Shown: positions 20,087-29,715, counted from the stretch's first letter. The stretch: 43,166 nucleotides of DNA from Chitinophagaceae bacterium (GCA_947466405.1 CANICR010000006.1:1-43166); one strand, 5' to 3'. Numbers and translations are program-made. The notes: generated by a model from the sequence alone, not told the origin.

Positions 20087-21120
20087 TTAAAGTAGGACTA
20101 ATAGGCGCAGGTAAAATGGGTATTTCTCATTTATCTATTTTAGGAGCGCATCCAGCAGTTGAAGTTGTAGGAGTAGTAGATACTTCACAATTGATAAATA
20201 ATGTACTAGATAAATATGCTCCATTTGAAACATTTTCTGATATTGACAAAATGCTTGATAACAAATCACCTGATGCAGTATTTGTTGCAGTGCCAACAAA
20301 ACATCATGCTAATATTGTTGAAGATTTGTTAAGAAGAGGGATACACGTTTTCGTTGAAAAACCATTTTGTTTAAATGTTCAACAAGGTGAATTATTAGCG
20401 AATATGGCTAAAAGATACAGGTTAATTAATCAAGTAGGCTATCATAATAAATTTATTGCCACATTTAATGAAGTTAAAAAAATAATCTCTAAAGAATATT
20501 TAGGTAAAATTTCTCATTTTATGGGTGAAGCATATGGGCCTGTTATAACAAATAATAAACAAGAAACATGGAGATCAAAACCGGATGAAGGTGGTGGTTG
20601 TTTAATGGATTATGCATCACATGTAATTGATCTGCTTAATTATCTTGTATCTCCAATCAATAAAGTTCATGGAACTATTTTAAAAACAATTTATTCAAAA
20701 TATGTAGATGATGCAGTGTATTCATTATTAGAAACAAAAAATAATATAACAGGAGTATTATCTGTAAACTGGAGTGAAGAAACCTATAGAAAAATGTCCA
20801 CTACTATAACAATAAATGGTACTGAGGGTAAAATAATTGCAGACTCTACAGAGATAAAGGTATTTTTTAAATCAACTAATTGCCCAGAAGGATATAGTAA
20901 AGGATGGAATGTCAAATACATTACAGAATTAACCCCATCAGTTGACTTTTATTTAAGGGGTGAGGAATATACTGCACAAGTCGACTATTTTATAAAATCA
21001 ATTTTAGGTGAAGTGCCTAATAATAAAAATAATTTTGAAAGTGCATTATTAACAGACAATGTAATTACAAAAATAAAAAATAATCATCAAAATAATGGAA
21101 AGAATACTATTTGGGGATAA
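20083..21120 (+). CDS. Gfo/Idh/MocA-family NAD(P)-dependent oxidoreductase
   Basis: MIKVGLIGAGKMGISHLSILGAHPAVEVVGVVD, VAVPTKHHANIVEDLLRRGIHVFVEKPF, GGGCLMDYASHVIDLLNYL. Confidence 0.93.
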   Translation: MIKVGLIGAGKMGISHLSILGAHPAVEVVGVVDTSQLINNVLDKYAPFETFSDIDKMLDNKSPDAVFVAVPTKHHANIVEDLLRRGIHVFVEKPFCLNVQQGELLANMAKRYRLINQVGYHNKFIATFNEVKKIISKEYLGKISHFMGEAYGPVITNNKQETWRSKPDEGGGCLMDYASHVIDLLNYLVSPINKVHGTILKTIYSKYVDDAVYSLLETKNNITGVLSVNWSEETYRKMSTTITINGTEGKIIADSTEIKVFFKSTNCPEGYSKGWNVKYITELTPSVDFYLRGEEYTAQVDYFIKSILGEVPNNKNNFESALLTDNVITKIKNNHQNNGKNTIWG

Positions 21121-21982
21121 TCAGTTTTTTTCAATTAATCACATATCTGATAGTAAGTCTACACAACAATCGATAAAATTCAGAGATGATAATACAATTC
21201 TAAAAACTATAAATCATGCAAGAAATGCAGGAGTTGAAACATTTATGTGTACAACACATGATCGAATTGGATCTATATGCAATTTAATTAGACAAGACAA
21301 TGAAAAATATAGTCAATTTTCAATTTATCCATGTATGCCTTATGCTCATAAATATGCAGATTCAATTTCCGAAATTGGTATAGCAGGCACCATTAAACAA
21401 TATATACCAGGCAACTTATTTAGCACAATGATTAAAGGTGGTAAAGCTTATTATACTAAAGATTATATTTCAATAATGGAATTAATGATAGATGCCGAAA
21501 TGAAAATGTTTAAAAATATTAATACCCCTGTTATATTTATTCAAAATGTGATAACAGATTTATTACTGGGGTTAGGGATGAAAAGTATTTTGAAATCTTT
21601 TTATGATTATATCATTGAAAAATACAATGCTGAACCAGGTTTTATAACAATGAATATGCCCAAATTGTTAGATGCACTAGAAAGTGTAGGAATCACCAAC
21701 CCCATTATTTGTTGCTCATTTAATAAAGTTGGATTTAGAATGTCTGGCGGAATTGATGACTATGAAGGTATTTTAAAAACAAAAAAAGTAAGGATTATTG
21801 CCATGCAAGTATTAGGGGGCGGATCAATTCCAGTAAAAGAAGCAATAAAATATGTTTGCAAACAACCTAATATAGAATCTATTTTATTTGGAGCCTCATC
21901 AAAAGAAAATATAGAACAAACGATTAAATATATTAAAGAATATGATGAAATATTTCAAAATAATAATTCAATTATTTCTTAA
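21095..21982 (+). CDS. Uncharacterised aldo/keto-reductase-like TIM-barrel protein
   Basis: MERILFGDNQFFSINHISDSK..., HARNAGVETFMCTTHDRI, VRIIAMQVLGGGSIPVKEAIKYVCKQPNIESILFGASSKENIEQTI (AKR-like C-terminus). Confidence 0.65.
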   Translation: MERILFGDNQFFSINHISDSKSTQQSIKFRDDNTILKTINHARNAGVETFMCTTHDRIGSICNLIRQDNEKYSQFSIYPCMPYAHKYADSISEIGIAGTIKQYIPGNLFSTMIKGGKAYYTKDYISIMELMIDAEMKMFKNINTPVIFIQNVITDLLLGLGMKSILKSFYDYIIEKYNAEPGFITMNMPKLLDALESVGITNPIICCSFNKVGFRMSGGIDDYEGILKTKKVRIIAMQVLGGGSIPVKEAIKYVCKQPNIESILFGASSKENIEQTIKYIKEYDEIFQNNNSIIS

Positions 21983-21983
21983 A

Positions 21984-23093
21984 ATGAAAATAACAATTGT
22001 AGCAGGTGCTAGACCTAACTTCATAAAAATATCCCCCTTAATTAATTCAATAAATAAATGTATAAAAAATGGAAATGATATGAATTTCCGTTTAGTGCAT
22101 ACTGGCCAGCATTATGATAAAGCAATGAGTGGTTCTTTTTTCGAACAATTAAATATTAAGAATCCTGATATAAATTTAGAATGCGGTGGTGGAACACAAG
22201 CTGAACAAACGGCATCAATCATGATGAAATTCGAAAAAGAATTACTTGAAAACAAACCTGATATTGTATTAGTTGTAGGCGATGTAACTTCTACAATGGC
22301 TTGTACCATTACTTCAAAAAAATTATGTATTGATGTTGCCCATATTGAAGCAGGCATTAGGTCTTACGACATGACAATGCCAGAGGAAATAAACAGAATC
22401 ATAACAGATTCAATTTGTGATTATTACTTTATTACAACAAAAAATGCAGGAAGAAATTTAATCAATCAAAATATTAATAAAGAGAAAATACATTTCGTAG
22501 GGAATACTATGATAGATACTTTAATACAAAATATAGAAAATATAAGAAAACCATACTTTTTTACGAAAAATAAAATCAAAATTAAAGAATATTTTTTGTT
22601 AACACTTCACCGCCCTTCTAATGTAGACAATCAAGAAAGTTTAAAAATGTTATTAGAAAATATACTAGATTCTACTATAAATAAAGTAGTTATTTTTCCA
22701 GTTCATCCAAGAACAAAAGAAAATCTTGACAAAATAAATTTCACTCATCCCAATTTATTAATAATTGAGCCGCAAGGATACCTCGAATTTCTATTTTTAA
22801 TAAATAATTCAATGGGCATAATTACAGATTCAGGTGGAATTACAGAAGAAGCTACCTTTTTAAATATCCCTTGTTTAACATTGAGGAATTCTACCGAAAG
22901 ACCAGAAACAGTAAAAATAGGCACTAACAAACTATTAGGCAATAATTTAAAGAATATAAAAAAAAGCATACATAAAATAATCGAAAAAAAATGGAAAAAA
23001 GGTCGAATTCCAAAATTTTGGGATGGGAACACATCGGATAGAATTATTTCAATTCTTTATTCTAAGTATCATATGAATGAATTAATAAAATGA
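21984..23093 (+). CDS. wecB: UDP-N-acetylglucosamine 2-epimerase (non-hydrolysing)
   Basis: Start set at ATG 21984 (ORF track starts 42 nt earlier): MKITIVAGARPNFIKISPLI, RLVHTGQHYDKAMS, VVGDVTSTMA, VAHIEAGIRSYD, MPEEINRIITD, TLHRPSNVDN, TDSGGITEEATFLNIPCLTLRNSTERPET. Confidence 0.93.
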   Translation: MKITIVAGARPNFIKISPLINSINKCIKNGNDMNFRLVHTGQHYDKAMSGSFFEQLNIKNPDINLECGGGTQAEQTASIMMKFEKELLENKPDIVLVVGDVTSTMACTITSKKLCIDVAHIEAGIRSYDMTMPEEINRIITDSICDYYFITTKNAGRNLINQNINKEKIHFVGNTMIDTLIQNIENIRKPYFFTKNKIKIKEYFLLTLHRPSNVDNQESLKMLLENILDSTINKVVIFPVHPRTKENLDKINFTHPNLLIIEPQGYLEFLFLINNSMGIITDSGGITEEATFLNIPCLTLRNSTERPETVKIGTNKLLGNNLKNIKKSIHKIIEKKWKKGRIPKFWDGNTSDRIISILYSKYHMNELIK

Positions 23094-24478
23094 ATGCGCA
23101 ATTTAAAAAATATTTAAAATTAATTTTAGTTGGGTCTGATTTCATAATAACATATCTAACATTACTACTTTCTTTTTTAATACTAGATTTTGATTCAAGC
23201 ATACCCTATTTTGAATTCGACTTCTTTATCATGATTTCATTAATAATTTGGATTATCTCAACTTTTGCAATTGGATTATATAATGAAAACATTGTAATAC
23301 ACTTTGATGAATACAACAAAAGATCTATAAAAGCTTATTTAATATGGATAGCTCTGATAAGTCTTTATACTATTTATATCAATAAATTACATACAAATGT
23401 ATTTTTCGTAACTACTTATTTATTTTTTTTTGCATTAGGATTACTCCTTAATAGAATATTATACTTTTTTATAAGGCTCTACTTTAAAAACAAGTTTTAT
23501 TTAAAAAATAATATTCTCATTATAGGCTATAACGAAACAGCTATACAATTAGCTAGTTATCTTGAAACGGAATCAATTCAATCAAATATAATTGGATTTG
23601 CAGAAGATTATAAAAATGTAAAAGAACTTTCTCACTATCCCATACTTACTAATATTAATGATGTAATACAACTAGCTATCAATAATAATGTAAATCAAAT
23701 ATTTTCTACCATACCTCCAAAAGATGATAACAATATTGAAAAAATGATAGAACAAGCTGAAAAAGCTTGTATAAGATTTAAAATTGTACCTGTCTTTTCA
23801 AATGTAATGAGTAAACCTACTAAAGTTATTCATTTTGGAGATATTCCCATATTATCATTCCATAATGATTCTTTAGATGATTTAGGAAATAAAATCATAA
23901 AAAGAATGTTAGATTTCACTCTAAGCACCTTTGTTATTATATTTTTTTTATCTTGGATGATTCCACTTTTTGCAATAATCATTAAATTAGAGTCAAAAGG
24001 GCCTATATTTTTCTCACAAATAAGGACTGGGAAAAATAATCAACCATTTTTTTGCTTAAAATTCAGAAGCATGAAACCCAATCATAATGCTGATGAAATT
24101 CAAGCCACAAAAGAAGATTTCAGAATAACTCAATTTGGTAAATTTATCAGAAAAACAAGTTTAGATGAATTTCCTCAATTTATTAATGTATTAAGAGGTG
24201 AAATGAGCATTGTAGGGCCAAGGCCACTAATGATTAAACATACCAATGATTATTCAAAACTCGTTAATCAGTACATGGTTAGACATTTTCTAAAACCCGG
24301 CATTACTGGATGGGCTCAAATTAATGGCTATAGGGGTGAAATAATTAACAATGATCAAATTATTAATCGAGTTGAAAAAGACATTTGGTATTTAGAAAAC
24401 TGGAATATACACTTAGATATAAAAATTATACTTTTAACAATATACAATGTGATCAAGGGTGAAAAAAATGCTTACTAA
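23090..24478 (+). CDS. Undecaprenyl-phosphate sugar phosphotransferase (WcaJ-type polyprenyl glycosylphosphotransferase)
   Basis: N-terminal TMs; KRMLDFTLSTFVIIFFL, PIFFSQIRTGKNNQPFFCLKFRSM, RKTSLDEFPQFINVLRGEMSIVGPRPLM, KPGITGWAQINGYRGE. Confidence 0.92.
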   Translation: MNAQFKKYLKLILVGSDFIITYLTLLLSFLILDFDSSIPYFEFDFFIMISLIIWIISTFAIGLYNENIVIHFDEYNKRSIKAYLIWIALISLYTIYINKLHTNVFFVTTYLFFFALGLLLNRILYFFIRLYFKNKFYLKNNILIIGYNETAIQLASYLETESIQSNIIGFAEDYKNVKELSHYPILTNINDVIQLAINNNVNQIFSTIPPKDDNNIEKMIEQAEKACIRFKIVPVFSNVMSKPTKVIHFGDIPILSFHNDSLDDLGNKIIKRMLDFTLSTFVIIFFLSWMIPLFAIIIKLESKGPIFFSQIRTGKNNQPFFCLKFRSMKPNHNADEIQATKEDFRITQFGKFIRKTSLDEFPQFINVLRGEMSIVGPRPLMIKHTNDYSKLVNQYMVRHFLKPGITGWAQINGYRGEIINNDQIINRVEKDIWYLENWNIHLDIKIILLTIYNVIKGEKNAY

Positions 24479-24485
24479 TTCAACT

Positions 24486-27400
24486 TTATATTTTAACCAC
24501 CTTAATAGTTTTAACCATATCCTCTTGATTAATTCTAACAAAGTATACTCCCGGTTTAAAATTATTACCAAATTCAATTATCTTATTTACTTTTTCTGTT
24601 GATTGGAATATTTTTTTACCAGCTAAATCAATTACAGTTATTACAATATTTTCTTGCGAGCCTGATTCTATAATTAATTTAAATGAAGTAGTAGAAGGAT
24701 TTGGAAAAACTTTTAACGATAAATCATTATCATTATTCAAATCAACACTATTCATATTTGCGCTCATTCTTTTATATCCTGATGTATTCCAGCATCTTTG
24801 TTTAGATGAAAATATAACTACACTGATTTGTGCTAAATTATTATTAGCATCTTTAACTTTTAATAAATATGTGCCTGGTTTTAAATTGTAGAATTTATTA
24901 TTTGAACTATATGCTCTATTAGAAATTGAATATCCATATGGCGCAATACCTCCTATTGCTTGAACCTCAATATAACCATCAGAAGCCCTTCTGCATGATA
25001 TATTTTTCTTGGACACTAAATGCAATGTTAGTATTTCTACTTTAGGTTGATTGATAGTAATTGTTTGAGTTTTGATACAACCATTTATATCTCTTACAGT
25101 TAATAAATAATTACCAGCAATTATATTATTGAATATATTTGTTGTTTGATAAATATTATTATTTAAAGCGTAAGTATATGAACCAGCTCCTCCAATTGCA
25201 TTGATGGTAATAGTAGCTGTACCTCCCGATGATACTATAGTATCTAAAATAATTGAAATAACTATTGGATTGGGCTGCTGTATAGTGATTGTAGATGATA
25301 TAGAATTTCCAATCGAATCGGCAACTACATAATTATAAGTACCTGCTGAAACGCTAAACGTACCAGTTCCGATATAAGGGGGCGTTCCTCCGGTAGCCGA
25401 AACTGTTACTAATGAACTATCTCCATAGCATCCGATTGTATTAGCCACTACATTAATTGAAAGTAATGTTGGCTGAGTAATCATGATAGCACTTGATTTA
25501 GTACACCCATTTTTATCTTTTACATTTATTGTATAATTTCCTGCTATGACATTGTTGAATGTATTTGAACTTTGATATGCACCATTATTTATTTGATACA
25601 AATATGTGCCTGCTCCGCCTGTTACATTAGCAATAATAGAAGTTGAACCACCAAAACTATTTATACCTCCAGCTGTAATTGATAAATTCAATAATGATGG
25701 TTGACTTATTGTAATTGTTGAAGTTTTTGAAACTCCATTGGCATCCGTTATCGTATAATTATAGGTTCCGGCTGAAACAACAAACGTACCAGTTCCGATA
25801 TAAGGGGGCATTCCTCCGGTAGCCGAAACTGTTACTAATGAACTATCTCCATAGCATCCGATTGTATTAGCCACTACATTAATTGAAAGTAATGTTGGCT
25901 GAGTAATCATAATAGTACTTGATTTAGTACACCCATTTTTATCTTTTACATTTATTGTATAATTTCCTGCTATGACATTGTTGAAAGTATTTGAACTTTG
26001 ATATGCTCCGTTATTTATTTGATACAAATAAGTGCCTGCACCACCTGAAACATTCGCTATAATAGAGGTTGAGCCACCAAAACTAGAAATACTCCCACTT
26101 GAAAGTGATAAATTCAATAACGATGGCTGGCTTATTGTAATTGATGAAGTTTTTGAAACTCCATTGGCATCCGTTATCGTATAATTATAGGTTCCGGCTG
26201 AAACACTAAATGTTCCAGTTCCAATATAAGGAGCTGTTCCTCCGTTAGCCGATACTGTTACCAATGAAGACCCTCCATTACAAAGGATATCTGTATTGTT
26301 TAACCCAATTATTAATGTAGAAGGCGTTGCAGGATTTGAAATTTGTTTTTCAATAACTCCAGCATCAGGCAAATTAACAATTGCATTACCTAATATATCA
26401 AGGGCCATACCAACATTTTGTCCAAAGTCTATTACCTGACTAGTATTACTAGGCGTGAAATCCCATAAAGTTGGATTTATATTAGTAGTGTTTGTCCAAA
26501 GAGATTGTGATGTCAAAAGTTCGTTTGAGTTAATATTAAAATTAGTGATGCTATTATTGGAAAGTTTGAAAACATTATTTTCGTGAATAAGTTGACCTGA
26601 TGTCCATTGCCCAGATCTTACTACATCAACGCCATTTGACAATTCGAAAATATTATTCTTAAAAACAACTATACCTTGAGTTGAAACATTACTTTTCATA
26701 GATCCCATTGAAACTTCAGCCAGACGATCTACGACATTTTCAATAATAACATTGTTATAAAATTTCATGTTTGATACTGTTACTACATAAGTGCCTCCAT
26801 TACTGATGTAAAACAAAGAACCATTATTAATAAATTTATTGTATGAAAATTCATTATTTTCAATCACTCCTCCATTGCCCGAACCATTTTCTACTACTCC
26901 ATTACAGTCATAAAAAGTATTGTACGCAATGAAATTATTAGATGAACCATTCCCATAAAACTCAATGGCTCCACCATCATATATATAATCAAAACTATTA
27001 GCCCAACAATCATGAAAATAATTATTGGTTATTTTATTATTAGCACTAGAAATTACAATTGGATTTGCTCCATAATCATTATCACCACCAACATTATTTA
27101 CAACCATTCTTAAATTTCCAATATCACAATGATCTATAGTATTATTTGGACCAACCCAGTATGTACCAATACCAACCAATGAAATAGTGCAATTCTTTAT
27201 AGTATTATTATTGGATGTGCCATCAAATCCAAAAGCACGTTGAATTTTGGACTGAATTGATCTATCTGTTAAACTTATGGAAGGATCTGTTATTTCAAAC
27301 CCATCAAAAACAATAAAGTTTTTATTATACAAATAAAATAAATATGAAATTGCAGACCCAGTACCGGTAAATTTTGGCTTTGCACCAATTCCGTAACTAT

Positions 27401-27677
27401 TATACACAATTGGATTAGATAAAATACCAGATTTGTTAATAGTTAAAGTACCGCTAAAAACGTCTCCCTTTTTAAATGAAATAGTATCCCCTGGTAAAAA
27501 GTTATTTTGGTTGGATTGTACATCAGATAATGATTTCCAAGGTGTTGATAAACTACCATTGGAAATCACTCCTGCATAAGAAGAACTTAGATAATAGACA
27601 CGAGCGAAAGAACCGAAACTTAAAAAAATAAATAAAAAAGGTAAAATGGTTTTTAGAATAAAAGATTTTCTTTTCAT
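24486..27677 (-). CDS. Secreted right-handed parallel beta-helix protein with seven SprB-like repeats and a T9SS type A sorting domain
   Basis: Signal peptide; beta-helix N-terminus (PGDTISFKKGDVFSGTLTINKSGILSNPIVYNSYG...NNTIKNCTISLVG); repeats ending in ITQP/ISQP; C-terminus KVFPNPSTTSFKLIIES...GVYFVRINQEDMVKTIKVVKI. Confidence 0.9.
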   Translation of the reverse strand: MKRKSFILKTILPFLFIFLSFGSFARVYYLSSSYAGVISNGSLSTPWKSLSDVQSNQNNFLPGDTISFKKGDVFSGTLTINKSGILSNPIVYNSYGIGAKPKFTGTGSAISYLFYLYNKNFIVFDGFEITDPSISLTDRSIQSKIQRAFGFDGTSNNNTIKNCTISLVGIGTYWVGPNNTIDHCDIGNLRMVVNNVGGDNDYGANPIVISSANNKITNNYFHDCWANSFDYIYDGGAIEFYGNGSSNNFIAYNTFYDCNGVVENGSGNGGVIENNEFSYNKFINNGSLFYISNGGTYVVTVSNMKFYNNVIIENVVDRLAEVSMGSMKSNVSTQGIVVFKNNIFELSNGVDVVRSGQWTSGQLIHENNVFKLSNNSITNFNINSNELLTSQSLWTNTTNINPTLWDFTPSNTSQVIDFGQNVGMALDILGNAIVNLPDAGVIEKQISNPATPSTLIIGLNNTDILCNGGSSLVTVSANGGTAPYIGTGTFSVSAGTYNYTITDANGVSKTSSITISQPSLLNLSLSSGSISSFGGSTSIIANVSGGAGTYLYQINNGAYQSSNTFNNVIAGNYTINVKDKNGCTKSSTIMITQPTLLSINVVANTIGCYGDSSLVTVSATGGMPPYIGTGTFVVSAGTYNYTITDANGVSKTSTITISQPSLLNLSITAGGINSFGGSTSIIANVTGGAGTYLYQINNGAYQSSNTFNNVIAGNYTINVKDKNGCTKSSAIMITQPTLLSINVVANTIGCYGDSSLVTVSATGGTPPYIGTGTFSVSAGTYNYVVADSIGNSISSTITIQQPNPIVISIILDTIVSSGGTATITINAIGGAGSYTYALNNNIYQTTNIFNNIIAGNYLLTVRDINGCIKTQTITINQPKVEILTLHLVSKKNISCRRASDGYIEVQAIGGIAPYGYSISNRAYSSNNKFYNLKPGTYLLKVKDANNNLAQISVVIFSSKQRCWNTSGYKRMSANMNSVDLNNDNDLSLKVFPNPSTTSFKLIIESGSQENIVITVIDLAGKKIFQSTEKVNKIIEFGNNFKPGVYFVRINQEDMVKTIKVVKI
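25371..26222. repeat. In-gene tandem repeat, period 426 bp (142 codons)
   Basis: Block starting gatataaggggg(c) at 25371 recurs at 25797. The stretch gttactaatgaactatctccatagcatccgattgtattagccactacattaattgaaagtaatgttggctgagtaatcat is identical in both copies. A diverged further copy follows from ~26223. Confidence 0.88.
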
Positions 27678-27914
27678 TGGTTTAACATTTAGGGTAAATA
27701 ATAGAAAAAATGAATTGACTTAGTATAGTAAGGAAGATTTAATCACAATGTTTTCAATCATTTCATTTAAAATAGTTCGTCATTTTAAATAGACTATAAA
27801 AAGTTTACATTCGCTATTTATAAGGCCAAATATTATGCCAATGGCTTTATGTGGTATATTAATGATTAGTTAAATCGCCATATTTTTAATGTGGCTATTT
27901 ACATAATACAATAA

Positions 27915-28697
27915 ATGATAAGTAATAATTACAAAGCAGAGCTAAAATGGATGAAACTATATATTATTACAGTTCCATTTGTGATATTTTTTAGTTACTC
28001 GATATATCTATTTTGTTCCGACTCTACAATAGAAAAAATGAAAGACGAAGATCAATTTTTCGAATTGGGAACTGCCCTCTTATTTTTAACAACTTCAACT
28101 TTATTTCTACTATCGTATAGTCACAATAGAAATATTTTACTTTTACTTTTATCTATATTACTATTTTTTGGTGCAGGGGAAGAATTAAGTTGGGGACAGA
28201 ATTTTATAGGATTTAAAACTCCTGATGAATTAAAAAAAATAAATGTTCAAAAAGAATTCAACCTACACAACATAGAAATATTCAATACCAACAATTTTGA
28301 TCATACTAGAAAAAAAGGATGGCGTAGATTATTTGAAATAAATTTTATTTTCAGAGTATATATTATTCTATATGGAATTATACTTCCCTTATCAGTATTT
28401 CATAATAAATGGATAAATAAAATAGTATCTAAAATAAAAATTCCAATTCCACCTATATCTTTAGGTGTGTTTTTTTTCGTCAGCTGGCTAGCATATAAAA
28501 TAGTTCTATACTATCTCCCAATAGGAAAAAATGAAAACTATTACGAAAGTACTGGTGAAATATTCGAATTCCTAACTGCTTATATTTTTTTATTAATAGG
28601 AATTTATTTCTTTAAAATGAGAAAAGAAAATATAATGGGAATAGACATCAAAGAATATTTAACACAATCAAAAATGATTAATTCAGCATTGGATTAA
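27915..28697 (+). CDS. Uncharacterised multi-TM membrane protein with GAGEELSWGQ / NVQKEFNLHN motif
   Basis: 260 aa with about 6 hydrophobic segments and a clustered polar motif LFFGAGEELSWGQNFIGFKTPDELKKINVQKEFNLHNIEIF. Confidence 0.7.
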   Translation: MISNNYKAELKWMKLYIITVPFVIFFSYSIYLFCSDSTIEKMKDEDQFFELGTALLFLTTSTLFLLSYSHNRNILLLLLSILLFFGAGEELSWGQNFIGFKTPDELKKINVQKEFNLHNIEIFNTNNFDHTRKKGWRRLFEINFIFRVYIILYGIILPLSVFHNKWINKIVSKIKIPIPPISLGVFFFVSWLAYKIVLYYLPIGKNENYYESTGEIFEFLTAYIFLLIGIYFFKMRKENIMGIDIKEYLTQSKMINSALD

Positions 28698-29715
28698 TCT
28701 TCTTTTGTACATAATCTGATAGTATATTAATTATAATAAAAATGGAAGCACTAAATATAATAGACCCTATCACAACAGGATAATCTAATTTAGTCAATGC
28801 ATCAACAGTTATTTTCCCTACCCCATTCCACCCAAAAATAAACTCAACAAAAAAAGCACCTGCCAGCAATTCGGCAAACCAACCCGTTATTGAAATAAAA
28901 ACGGGCATAATAGCATTCTTTAAAGCATGTTTAAATAAGATGGTTGTTTTATTGAGACCTTTTGCATAAGCTGTTCTAACAAAGTCTTTATTCAATACAT
29001 CTAACATTGAGCTTCTCGTTAATTGTGTAATAATAGAAAGAGGCCTTATTCCTAAGGTAATTGCTGGGAGTATAATATTTTTTACTACTAAATATTTTTC
29101 ACCAGTAACATCATCTATTTCATATAAACTACCAGTAAAATTTAATCCACTGATACTATGAAATTTGATTCCAAATAACCACGCAATAAGTATTGCTATA
29201 AAAAAAGATGGTGCAGAAATACCAATAGTACTTATTAGAATACTACAATAGTCTAGTATTTTATTTTTATTAATAGCAGATACCACACCTAAAAAAATAC
29301 CAACTACACTTGCTATAAATAACGCAAAAAAAGCTAATAAAAAAGTTGCGGGAATTGCTTCTGATAATATGGCAATTACATTTTTCTTTGATTGATAACT
29401 TTTCCCAAAATATGGAAGCTTAATAACGATATTATTATTAGGACCTATAAAAATACCTTTTATATCCTTTTCTTTAATTTCAGAAGAATTGTATACACTT
29501 AGAAAAGAAACATCATTAATAAACAATGTATATTGTTTCCATTTAGGCTGATCCAAGTGAAAAGACTTTCGGATATTTTCCAATGTTTTTTTATCCCCTG
29601 ATTGTCCAACCATCAATCTTACGGGATCACCCAATAATTGAAAAATAACAAAAGACAAAGTAACCACTCCCCATAAAACAAACAGTGCTTGTGCGATTTT
29701 TTTTACAAAAAACAT
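28678..29715 (-). CDS. ABC transporter permease, DppB/OppB-like
   Basis: MFFVKKIAQALFVLWGVVTLSFVIFQLLGDPVRLMVGQSGDKKTLENIRKSFHLDQP, RSSMLDVLNKDFVRTAYAKGLNKTTILFKHALKNAIMPV. Confidence 0.9.
   Translation of the reverse strand: MFFVKKIAQALFVLWGVVTLSFVIFQLLGDPVRLMVGQSGDKKTLENIRKSFHLDQPKWKQYTLFINDVSFLSVYNSSEIKEKDIKGIFIGPNNNIVIKLPYFGKSYQSKKNVIAILSEAIPATFLLAFFALFIASVVGIFLGVVSAINKNKILDYCSILISTIGISAPSFFIAILIAWLFGIKFHSISGLNFTGSLYEIDDVTGEKYLVVKNIILPAITLGIRPLSIITQLTRSSMLDVLNKDFVRTAYAKGLNKTTILFKHALKNAIMPVFISITGWFAELLAGAFFVEFIFGWNGVGKITVDALTKLDYPVVIGSIIFSASIFIIINILSDYVQKKINPMLN

Noticed and set aside
22112-23032. Minus-strand ORFs (22112-22357, 22745-23032) inside wecB
   Set aside because: Antisense to a highly conserved CDS.
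24486-27677. CRISPR-like array from repeated segments
   Set aside because: The repeats are 426 bp and in-frame coding for SprB-like modules, not short direct repeats with unique spacers.
27678-27914. Possible small RNA or divergent promoter in the 237-bp gap, with GCCATAT/ATGTGGC imperfect hairpin
   Set aside because: No clear TAnnTTTG box; the imperfect hairpin is weak in AT-rich DNA.
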